Positions 18,301-25,299 of a DNA stretch of 33,058 nucleotides are shown piece after piece. The DNA lies in NCBI GenBank assembly GCA_902784475.1, contig CACZUX010000008.1, forward strand, positions 1 to 33,058. The letters run 5' to 3'. The position numbers were made by a program, and so were the translations under genes. The notes below the pieces were generated by a model, which was given only the letters and a program-made list of their open reading frames with translations, was not told where the DNA came from and ran no database searches. Numbering within the stretch: position 1 is the first letter of the stretch; the number at the start of each line of letters is the position of its first letter. Source of the DNA: an uncultured Bacteroidales bacterium (GTDB lineage Bacteria > Bacteroidota > Bacteroidia > Bacteroidales > Bacteroidaceae).

Positions 18301-18406
18301 CGTTGCTCGGTTCGTTGGAACGAAATTCCTCATAAACTCTTTTTCTTAACTCACGCAGCACCTTACCTCCAGTACCGCCTAGTCCGATGAATAAATGGTT
18401 AGCCAT
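15305..18406 (-). CDS. Large tubulin/FtsZ-superfamily GTPase (Tubulin_2-like) with long C-terminal extension
   Basis: The 1033-residue protein opens MANHLFIGLGGTGGKVLREL, the first strand and Gly-rich T1-type loop of the tubulin/FtsZ fold. The tubulin signature loop is intact at 166-176 (AGLAGGTGSGS). This matches the divergent bacterial tubulin-like family (Pfam Tubulin_2), not cell-division FtsZ. The GTPase region probably spans the first ~400 residues. The remaining ~630 are largely helical, with a likely coiled coil at about 555-600 (RARMEEELENISSQIKDINI) and a CDYC pair at about 620. No membrane segment or signal peptide is seen, so it is cytosolic. Family knowledge suggests GTP-driven filaments; its partners are probably the two membrane proteins upstream and the zinc-ribbon protein downstream (29 nt away). 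Family call strong; function unknown. Confidence 0.88.
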   Translation of the reverse strand: MANHLFIGLGGTGGKVLRELRKRVYEEFRSNEPSNGIFLEYVYVDSSPSDLEDRSGWKVLGKSVHLGTAQKVNINGIGASVLGNINVYPGLKGFLNPSDLQMMQEEMGALISAGIGGQRRRLGRTLIANNICDKNNTNNFEAIVRGAVGRLQHESNEQDVTFHICAGLAGGTGSGSIIDAISQVRTWFPYQADTHAFKILLYIYTPERTLVSAKHDSGFYQANGYAALLELNAMSIGKYHPTDVKGEKDILSGGVRRLLESQDAFEAAYVYTNVNEQGKVLDLGNGLPAAVADFIFQTTVASGLAGSAGQLSRLIGCENDGAAPEKDQAGNNAHSRKFLSFGITRVEFPETEIREYMTYTYALQAARQLTFNMWQEGIGYGERTIDEVGMGFVDEIKDKKNRESLMLSNNYLTLAKPIAETSATKRWKLFEDTWETRTQADADDVQNEVDKKSWLGEFGKRCDNFFNSQFRQHGVVEFFKIQRQELRGYARTIRRHIERKLFDEWASGAAEAKSILEIEKYTRLLIADCNDRVGAFEKQRARMEEELENISSQIKDINIEWNNIGWLRDAITNASSKVFSAYKTAKCDYCSTATRVEAYAYAKELLQNIIMELNNMLDGILAFKDELNAINEEVLRQADSKCQTNEEQSDSDVKKYDAEQVRGIGRQFVSDRERMFSNAAAIRSRMVQNLGEDGERTFANLFDKTDYETAVSIMLEVCQENAIRAMQDAADADPLNKMVGVNIMEKLKQELNTDDKLEKFVKFVQSTSKSYVQFDADETGMVIPGNTGAMMSMVQVALPKTDEKTNDFKERLIQAFEQNVPGFNKKEDVSVNYKDNQIVVISANSGFPLRFLANVKACKEKYDALVTPQNVKSKLNRMVLHTESFKEELPELFEEGAETRKQKMVKPLILAYALGIIQEQQDSVTGAKFDAIRIPDETFGDQWKPLGKGFAESWNALAQDFKLSEVLKAQVRKELSVQARSNDQKAALRQAVGQVVQTIILPSPLCENNQFNPNYTKFRNLATELIQENLQDL

Positions 18407-18429
18407 GTCTTAGATATTTTTATATTGTT

Positions 18430-18999
18430 TTAGAAATCATCATAATTATGCGTGCGTCTTGCTATTTTTTTTCTGGATGTTCCTCTTTGACTATTGTCTC
18501 GTTTATCGTATAACATAGGTATCAAACAACCTAATACTATAAATCCCACTATCCAGCCCACTCTATGCCAAATGAAAGTGCTGAAGTAATTATTCATCGT
18601 TGTACATACAACATCAGGCAATTCAGAAATCTCATGACCGGAAAAATCTGCTAAATCCACGAAAGTTCCTATAATCGGGAATTCCTCTACAACCTTATCA
18701 AACAGAATTTGACTGTCCTGTGCGCTGACAATTCCTTCATAGTCTTCTACCAACTGATTGAGATATATATTCACAGAACCTACGGAATGCTTCGCTTGAA
18801 ATGCACCGATCAAAAGAGAAAACTGTATAGAAAGCAGCAACGCCAAGATGACGCCAGTTATATAAAAAGGTATTGAGTGTACTATATTTCTTGATATAGC
18901 TGCTAGAACAGCATATAGTATGGCCATTACAATGAAAGTTGCTATTACACCATAGAAAATACTTGATATAGCAGTACTTATGAGTGAAAAATATATCAT
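18430..18999 (-). CDS. Small multi-pass membrane protein of the tubulin-like operon
   Basis: No family recognised. The 189-residue product has three evident membrane segments (about 8-36, 43-66 and 142-163). Between the second and third lies a ~75-residue soluble loop (GSVNIYLNQLVEDYEGIVSA to PDVVCTTMNNYF). The tail after the last helix is strongly basic (KRDNSQRGTSRKKIARRTHN), which by the positive-inside rule places the C-terminus in the cytosol and the large loop in the periplasm. It ends YDDF. The gene lies 23 nt upstream of the tubulin-like gene and 64 nt downstream of another membrane protein gene. A role as membrane anchor or sensor for the filament is plausible but inferred. Confidence 0.75.
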   Translation of the reverse strand: MIYFSLISTAISSIFYGVIATFIVMAILYAVLAAISRNIVHSIPFYITGVILALLLSIQFSLLIGAFQAKHSVGSVNIYLNQLVEDYEGIVSAQDSQILFDKVVEEFPIIGTFVDLADFSGHEISELPDVVCTTMNNYFSTFIWHRVGWIVGFIVLGCLIPMLYDKRDNSQRGTSRKKIARRTHNYDDF

Positions 19000-19063
19000 T
19001 TTCTAATAACCATTTAACCAAATTTGTTCAGGCACAAGATGCAGATAGTATTAAAACGGTGCT

Positions 19064-19789
19064 TTATTCAAACTCGCTCATGTCAATTTCCTGCTGAGAT
19101 GGACTCGAATCTTTGAATTCACTCATATCTACCTCCTGCAGATCGTCTCCACCACCAACAGCAGCATCGTGGTGCTCGGATTGCATGAATAAAGTCCCAC
19201 CATTCTTGTCACTGCCTATTGCATAACCGCCCAGCGCAAAGGCCGCAGTAAACAACAGACCCATGCAAACAAGCGCTGCTGAATGGTAACGAAAATAAAA
19301 GGTAGAACTAAACAACCACGAAAGCGCTATAATCGCCAAAACGAAGAGCGCAACGATGTAAGGGAAGATAACGCCGAGTATAGCGATGACACATTGGATA
19401 GGATAGTAAATGATTGCTCCGTAAATGAGCGGTTCTATCACGAAATGACCAAGGATTGGCATGAAGAATTTCGCGAATATCTGCTCTATGATATCCATAT
19501 TCTCCTTGCGGCTGATTAAATTCCCGGAACTGTCACGGGTTTCAACCACAGGAGTTGCAGACCAATGGGTAAATTTCCCCCACCAGGCAATAGCCCAAAT
19601 CAAGCCAAGAAAATAACATATGGTTCCCAATGGAGACTTAAACATATTCCACTCCGCAGAGAAGCTCAACTGGTCTGTACTCAAGACTTCGTAAATAAGA
19701 AACAAACCAGACAGCGTAACTGCCGTTCCTACAATGTAACCGGCGATTTTGTAGTTCTTATCGGAGAACTCGGGAATGGATAAATCCAT
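19064..19789 (-). CDS. Multi-pass membrane protein with duplicated DMSEF tail, first gene of the tubulin-like operon
   Basis: The 241-residue product has about five or six hydrophobic segments (about 15-35, 53-72, 105-130, 130-155, 157-165 and 170-192), so it is an integral inner-membrane protein. I recognise no family. The ~50-residue tail is polar and ends with two copies of the same peptide, EVDMSEF and EIDMSEF, separated by a Ser/Gln-rich linker. Acidic-aromatic tails of this kind often serve as docking motifs, and here the obvious partner would be the tubulin homologue encoded two genes later. The ATG at 19789 follows a leader of about 330 nt. Being first in the operon fits an anchor role, but that is inference. 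Confidence 0.75.
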   Translation of the reverse strand: MDLSIPEFSDKNYKIAGYIVGTAVTLSGLFLIYEVLSTDQLSFSAEWNMFKSPLGTICYFLGLIWAIAWWGKFTHWSATPVVETRDSSGNLISRKENMDIIEQIFAKFFMPILGHFVIEPLIYGAIIYYPIQCVIAILGVIFPYIVALFVLAIIALSWLFSSTFYFRYHSAALVCMGLLFTAAFALGGYAIGSDKNGGTLFMQSEHHDAAVGGGDDLQEVDMSEFKDSSPSQQEIDMSEFE

Positions 19790-20118
19790 ATTTCTGTATC
19801 ATCAGCCTTGCGATCTCAGCAAAGCAGTTTTTCATTGGTTCATTAAGGTCACCTACAAAATGAAAAAAGCGTGAGATCCTACTCGTTGCCACATCCGCCA
19901 CAGGGATTCCAAGTGTTCGAAGTTTGGAGTGTAGCGATGAAGCGTTAAGTAAACGCCTTTTACATAAAGTAGTGATTCTCTTTCCCACCCATTGCCCGCA
20001 TCGTCAAACTACAGCCCGAAAGGCTTTGCTCTTCTCTGCTCGGCGTGAGCTGTCTTTCACCAGGCGCTGCGCAGACACGTCTGCTGTGCACGAAGTTCAA
20101 AACTTCAAGAATCAACGA
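19790..20118 (-). other. Long, hairpin-rich leader of the tubulin-like operon
   Basis: About 330 nt separate the -7 box at 20119-20126 from the first operon gene. On the minus strand this stretch contains several short hairpins: GAAGTT/AACTTC with a 3-nt loop (about 20092-20106), the palindrome GCAGACGTGTCTGC (about 20070-20085) and GCGTT/AACGC (about 19942-19957). A weak 76-codon frame (19758-19988) and a 13-codon frame starting near 20000 are present but unsupported. I could not match it to a known riboswitch or ncRNA. Confidence 0.4.
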
Positions 20119-20126
20119 CAAAGATA
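20119..20126 (-). promoter_or_regulatory. -7 box for the tubulin-like operon
   Basis: Minus-strand TATCTTTG is a perfect TAnnTTTG match and is the only such box found between the preceding terminator (20283-20313) and the operon. No clear TTTG -33 element is seen; A/T-rich DNA lies upstream. Confidence 0.6.
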
Positions 20127-20282
20127 AATGTTTTTTTTATAAGGTCACATTATCGCAACAAAAAAAAACAAAAAAAATCATAAAAAATACTCAAAAACCT
20201 CAAAATTGGCAAAAAACATCTTAAAACCGACATTATTCTCTTCCATAATTTATAGTAATATCCACTCATTCTTCCACACAAC

Positions 20283-20313
20283 AAAAAAGCCGGGAAGCGC
20301 AATGCTTCTCGGC
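20283..20313 (-). terminator. Rho-independent terminator
   Basis: On the minus strand, a 10-bp stem GCCGAGAAGC/GCTTCCCGGC (one G-T pair) with a 5-nt loop is followed by TTTTTTGTTG. It is textbook in form. It lies over 200 nt beyond the stop of the HU-like gene but only 26 nt beyond the possible vestigial coding end at 20340. The A/T-rich stretch 20127-20282 between it and the operon promoter contains no convincing gene. Confidence 0.85.
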
Positions 20314-20339
20314 CTTCACTTTGCAGTCGAAAAAAGAGG

Positions 20340-20438
20340 TTAATTAAGGCGTCGGTACAAACGAGCCGAGCCATCAAGTACAATCAAGTTAGCCAACGGG
20401 AACAGTGAGCCGGCATATTCGGGTTTGCACCGGGCGTG
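20340..20438 (-). pseudogene. Possible vestigial C-terminal coding tail
   Basis: A 32-codon minus-strand frame, open from a TAG to TAA at 20340, reads like a protein end: ...SLFPLANLIVLDGSARLYRR, then two residues and stop. It has no start codon of its own, is out of frame with the HU-like gene, and sits at the right distance from the terminator. It may be a remnant of a deleted gene; chance cannot be excluded. Confidence 0.25.
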
Positions 20439-20511
20439 CTAACATTTTGCAGCGAACGTGCGAAGATCTTGCAGCGGGCGTGCGAACATTTTGCAGCGGG
20501 CGCTGCAAAAC
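20431..20511. repeat. 22-bp tandem repeat (three copies plus partial)
   Basis: Units at 20431-20452, 20453-20474 and 20475-20496 share the pattern CGnnCGTGCnAACATTTTGCAG (the second copy has several changes). A shortened unit follows at 20497-20511. The array lies just 3' of the HU-like gene (stop at 20516). There are no spacers, so it is not CRISPR. Confidence 0.85.
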
Positions 20512-20515
20512 CTCT

Positions 20516-21151
20516 TCACTTTCCCTCCCCCGTCTGCTCTTTCGAGAAATAGTGCACCGCACCGCCGATACGCATACGCCGCAACTTGGCGGATTCCGCA
20601 TAGCACAAATGCTCCAAATAGCGCTGAGCGGAATGATATTTCAAGCCGGAAGTCACCATGAACTGACGGATGGTGGTGAAGCCGTTCTTCATTGCACTGC
20701 GCAGCGCCTCTGCCATCAGCGCCTCATCACGCATGTGAGCATTGCCCACCCGGGTGCTCTTCTTACGGAAGCCGTGCTGGTTTTTACTGACAGCCTTGAT
20801 GAACTGTTTGGAGGGCAGGAGCTCGATGCCGGCGAAGCTGACATCCTTACCCTGCACCTTCGCAGGATCGGTGAAATCGCCCTCCAGCTTGATTTTCGGC
20901 GAGAAGATGCCCAGCGGCGTCTCCACCCTGTAGCCGTCCGCCAACCATTCGCTGCAGACGTCAATAAAGGTGCTGAACGCAATCTCTACGAGTGCGCTGT
21001 TAAGTCCCTTGAAGGAGCAATAGGTGGACACGTCCTTCATCGTCCGCTTGTCGGGAGCGGCAGGGCGGGCATAAAGCAGCGGCTTCCCGTCCTCTCCCGA
21101 TGTGGGGCGGGGCTGCAGTTCGAATAACATTCCGTCAGTCTTGCGTGGCAT
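20516..21151 (-). CDS. HU-family (HU-HIG-like) DNA-binding protein
   Basis: The 211-residue product matches the Bacteroidetes HU-like group: an N-terminal YARP...KDVSTYCSFKG segment, then the HU core (ALVEIAFSTFIDVCSEWLAD, VETPLGIFSPKIK; about 50-130). It is followed by a C-terminal ~75-residue domain (EALRSAMKNGFTTIRQFMVT onward) with helix-turn-helix spacing. It lacks the full HU beta-arm IHF signature. Such proteins are thought to bind DNA as dimers and shape the chromosome or local expression. It has its own -7 box 27 nt upstream and is transcribed toward the tubulin-like operon, from which it is separated by a terminator, so a direct regulatory link is not implied by position. Confidence 0.82.
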   Translation of the reverse strand: MPRKTDGMLFELQPRPTSGEDGKPLLYARPAAPDKRTMKDVSTYCSFKGLNSALVEIAFSTFIDVCSEWLADGYRVETPLGIFSPKIKLEGDFTDPAKVQGKDVSFAGIELLPSKQFIKAVSKNQHGFRKKSTRVGNAHMRDEALMAEALRSAMKNGFTTIRQFMVTSGLKYHSAQRYLEHLCYAESAKLRRMRIGGAVHYFSKEQTGEGK

Positions 21152-21178
21152 AGTAGTCTTTATTTATTATTTCGGACG

Positions 21179-21186
21179 CAAAGATA
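21179..21186 (-). promoter_or_regulatory. -7 box for the HU-like gene
   Basis: Minus-strand TATCTTTG matches TAnnTTTG and ends 27 nt before the ATG at 21151. Confidence 0.7.
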
Positions 21187-21280
21187 CGGCACCGCCCCTG
21201 CGGTTTGCAAGTTTTTGACCATATATTTTCATCTGCATTCAAAAAAGCGGCAAAGATGGTCTCTGGCACTGCCTAATGAC

Positions 21281-21384
21281 TCCCTAAGCATACCCTAAGC
21301 AAGCCTTTGGCAAACCCTTAGTGCTTGCTAGGGTTTGCTTAGGGTATGCCAAGGGTTTGCCAAAGGCTTGCCTAGGGCTTGCGA
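21281..21384. repeat. Interlocked inverted/direct repeat cluster
   Basis: The stretch is built from TTGCYWAGGG-like units on both strands. Two perfect inverted pairs are present: 21290-21302 with 21335-21347 (13 bp) and 21302-21319 with 21351-21368 (18 bp). They occur in crossed order, so both cannot form as one simple hairpin. It lies between the nitroreductase stop (21402) and the HU-like promoter. Confidence 0.8.
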
Positions 21385-21401
21385 AAGAGCCCCGCCTTCA
21401 G

Positions 21402-22019
21402 TTAATAGAAACTCACAATCTCGTCGAGGGGTCTGCGGTTGGGGCGTGTCGGCTCGCCGTCCCTGTAGCCCAGAGCGATCACGGCCATCACCGTCTCGCT
21501 CTCGGGGATGGTGAAGAGCTGGCGCAGCTGAGAGGCGTCGCGCATGCCCATGATGAGGGTGTCGAAGCCCATGGCGCGGGCCTTGAGGATGAGGTAGCAG
21601 TTGCTCAGACCGTTGTCGTAGGCGCCCCAGCCGTCGCCGATCTCGTTGGTCTGGTTGCCCTGGAAGAAGCCCGACTTGCCACGCTCGAAGGTGGAGACGA
21701 TGAGCACGGGAGTGCCCGCGATGCGGTCCTTGTTCATCCCGACGAGATCCTGCACGGCAGCGACCTTGTCCGGGCTGATGGCCACATAATACTTCGTCGG
21801 CTGCTGGTTGGCCCACGAGGGTGCCTCCTGCGTCGCGGTGAGCAGCTCGCGCACCTCCTCTTCGGAGATCTTCTTGGTGGCATCGTAGCTGCGGACGCTT
21901 CTCCTGGAGGAAAGCACGTCGTCGAAGGACGGAGCCGATGCGAAGTTACCACTGTTGCCGGAGCAGGAAGTCAGCATGAAGAGCGCCACAGCGGCACCCA
22001 TAAGAATCTTTTTTGTCAT
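21402..22019 (-). CDS. Nitroreductase-family lipoprotein
   Basis: The 205-residue product starts with a lipoprotein signal (MTKKILMGAAVALFMLTSCS, lipobox LTSC with Cys19). The nitroreductase fold follows: SSRRSVRSYDATKKISEEEV (37-56) with the Arg pair that contacts FMN phosphate, PSWANQQPTKYYV, the central GWGAYDNGLSNCYLILKARAMGFDT, and a C-terminal ALGYRDGEPTRPNRRPLDEI. These proteins use FMN and NAD(P)H to reduce nitro compounds, quinones or related substrates. A lipoprotein form exported from the cytosol is unusual but occurs in Bacteroidetes annotation, where the electron donor is unclear. A hairpin repeat (22056-22110) separates it from the GH16 gene. Confidence 0.9.
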   Translation of the reverse strand: MTKKILMGAAVALFMLTSCSGNSGNFASAPSFDDVLSSRRSVRSYDATKKISEEEVRELLTATQEAPSWANQQPTKYYVAISPDKVAAVQDLVGMNKDRIAGTPVLIVSTFERGKSGFFQGNQTNEIGDGWGAYDNGLSNCYLILKARAMGFDTLIMGMRDASQLRQLFTIPESETVMAVIALGYRDGEPTRPNRRPLDEIVSFY

Positions 22020-22055
22020 GATTGTTGTGTGTTTAAATTGTCAATTGTCAACATT

Positions 22056-22110
22056 GCGATTAAGCGAGAGCAGAGCCAAGCTTGTTTGAGCTCTGCCGAG
22101 CGGGAGCAAT
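22056..22110. repeat. REP-like intergenic hairpin element
   Basis: The stem GCAGAGC/GCTCTGC (22070-22076 with 22090-22096, 13-nt loop) is extended by imperfect complementarity between TTGCGATTAAGCGAGA and GAGCGGGAGCAA. The sequence resembles repeated hairpins I associate with Prevotella/Bacteroides intergenic regions; copy number cannot be checked here. An AATTGTCAATTGTC repeat lies next to it (22036-22051). Confidence 0.5.
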
Positions 22111-22137
22111 GTCTATGGAACGAAGTTTCATGAATTC

Positions 22138-22998
22138 TCAATTCTCACCTGTCATCTGCCACACGCGGACGTAGTCGATGAGGTAGCGGCAGGGGAAGGG
22201 CGTAGCGTTCAGCGGGCCGCCGTTGTCGCCGCCGAGGGCCAGGTTGAGCAGCAGGCGCTGCGGGAAGCCGTCGAAGGGGCTGCGGTCCTCATAAGGCCAG
22301 CCGCGGCCGAAGGGACTCACGGTGGAGGCAACGGCCGTCTCGTTGAGCAGCTCGCCGTCCAGGTAGAGGCGTATCCACTCCCGATTCCAATCCATGCGCC
22401 ACACGTGGAAAGAGTCGCGCCAGGCCGGCGTCTGCGCCTCGAAGCGGGAGAGCGGATAGTGGCGGCTGTGCCACTTGGCCACATAGCGCCGCTCCGTGCC
22501 CCACGCCACATTGGCCAGGATGGAGGGTTCGCCCTTGATGTGGTAGAACTCCATCACATCAATCTCGCCGCTCTGAGGCCATCCGGCCACCATGCCCACC
22601 GTCCAGATGGCGGGCCAGCAACCCATCGCCGTGGGAATCTTGGCACGCACCTCAAAGCGCCCGTAGGTCCACGCCGTGGGCGGCAGCGCAAGGGTGTCGC
22701 CCCGGGAGATGACGCTGGCCGAGGTGTAGGGGTAGCCGGCATCGTCCTTGCGGGCCTCGATGACGAGACATCCGTCCTCGCACCAGGCGTTCTCCTCGCG
22801 GTAGAATTGGGCCTCGTGATTGCGCACGTAGCCGTGCTCATAGGTCCAAAACTCGGGATTGGGCCGTCCGTTCCGGTCGAATTCATCGTGGAAGAAGAGG
22901 CGGTAGCCGGGATACTGCTCCGGGACACTCCCCTCCCCCTGCGCGAAGACAATACAACTGCACATCAGGGCGACGGCGGACAAAAGGATTTCTTTCAT
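22138..22998 (-). CDS. GH16 endo-beta-glucanase/galactanase-type glycosidase
   Basis: The 286-residue secreted protein has a signal peptide (cut near VFAQ20) and a single GH16 beta-jelly-roll domain. Visible hallmarks are FFHDEFDRNGRPNPEFWTYE (35-54), YGRFEVRAKIPTAMGCWPAIW (112-132) and the catalytic motif GEIDVMEF with Glu145 as nucleophile, Asp147 and Glu150 as acid/base. The C-terminal block YLIDYVRVW is typical. Family members cut beta-1,3/1,4-glucans (laminarinase, lichenase) or algal galactans; the substrate cannot be fixed from sequence. The Cys near residues 13 and 15 lie inside the hydrophobic signal, so a lipoprotein form is possible. It has its own -7 box and its stop codon lies in a short repeat. 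Confidence 0.92.
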   Translation of the reverse strand: MKEILLSAVALMCSCIVFAQGEGSVPEQYPGYRLFFHDEFDRNGRPNPEFWTYEHGYVRNHEAQFYREENAWCEDGCLVIEARKDDAGYPYTSASVISRGDTLALPPTAWTYGRFEVRAKIPTAMGCWPAIWTVGMVAGWPQSGEIDVMEFYHIKGEPSILANVAWGTERRYVAKWHSRHYPLSRFEAQTPAWRDSFHVWRMDWNREWIRLYLDGELLNETAVASTVSPFGRGWPYEDRSPFDGFPQRLLLNLALGGDNGGPLNATPFPCRYLIDYVRVWQMTGEN

Positions 22999-23031
22999 GG
23001 CATTATTGCGTTATGACGCTGTTTTTCATCA

Positions 23032-23039
23032 CAAAAATA
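23032..23039 (-). promoter_or_regulatory. -7 box for the GH16 gene
   Basis: Minus-strand TATTTTTG lies 33 nt before the ATG at 22998 and fits TAnnTTTG. The spacer to the divergent P-type ATPase gene is otherwise short and repeat-containing. Confidence 0.6.
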
Positions 23040-23050
23040 CAAAAAATCAG

Positions 23051-23078
23051 TTTAGAGTTGAGAGTTTAGAGTTGAGAG
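23051..23078. repeat. 14-bp direct repeat in divergent spacer
   Basis: Two perfect tandem copies of TTTAGAGTTGAGAG sit between the GH16 and P-type ATPase promoters. Confidence 0.85.
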
Positions 23079-23098
23079 AATCGCTTATTTCTGCATTT

Positions 23099-23113
23099 TG
23101 CAACCGGGTTGCA
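23099..23113. promoter_or_regulatory. 15-bp palindrome, candidate operator for the metal ATPase gene
   Basis: TGCAACC-G-GGTTGCA is a perfect inverted repeat. It lies 12 bp upstream of the TAACTTTG -7 box of the P1B ATPase gene, in the -33 region, where a repressor or activator would act. Placement next to a heavy-metal exporter suggests a metal-responsive regulator, but none is encoded in the window. Confidence 0.5.
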
Positions 23114-23125
23114 GGAAAGAGTCCG

Positions 23126-23133
23126 TAACTTTG
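23126..23133 (+). promoter_or_regulatory. -7 box for the P1B ATPase gene
   Basis: TAACTTTG matches TAnnTTTG and ends 28 nt before the ATG at 23162. Confidence 0.7.
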
Positions 23134-23161
23134 CAGCCGAAAACAGATAAAAACGCAAAAA

Positions 23162-25189
<2,028 letters not shown>

Positions 25190-25268
25190 TTCCGGCGGCG
25201 AAAATGCATTTTCAGGCCATATAGGGCGGCTTTTCCTCTTCTTTTTTCTCCGTTCAAGAAAAAAATCT

Positions 25269-25276
25269 TATATTTG
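25269..25276 (+). promoter_or_regulatory. -7 box for the HExxH protein/alpha-galactosidase unit
   Basis: TATATTTG matches TAnnTTTG and ends 23 nt before the ATG at 25300. No promoter was seen in the 26 nt before the next gene, so this box probably serves both. Confidence 0.65.
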
Positions 25277-25299
25277 CATGCGGAAAACACAAATATAAG

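Noticed and set aside
19758-19988. 76-codon minus-strand frame in the operon leader
   Set aside because: Overlaps the first operon gene by 32 nt, recognised family absent, and the composition is no better than chance; mentioned only as a possibility in the leader.
19790-20118. 6S RNA, tmRNA, SRP RNA or known riboswitch in the leader
   Set aside because: None of the conserved cores I know (GGTCAGG/GGAAGG, tmRNA ends, cobalamin or TPP boxes) are present.
20150-20383. 77-codon minus-strand frame over the terminator
   Set aside because: Runs through a terminator hairpin and A/T-rich DNA with Phe/Leu-rich low-complexity product.
20431-20511. CRISPR array
   Set aside because: Units are directly adjacent without spacers, and no cas genes are present.
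25200-25213. Perfect palindrome GAAAATGCATTTTC
   Set aside because: Short, simple and without an obvious partner gene; could be chance in the spacer between two genes.
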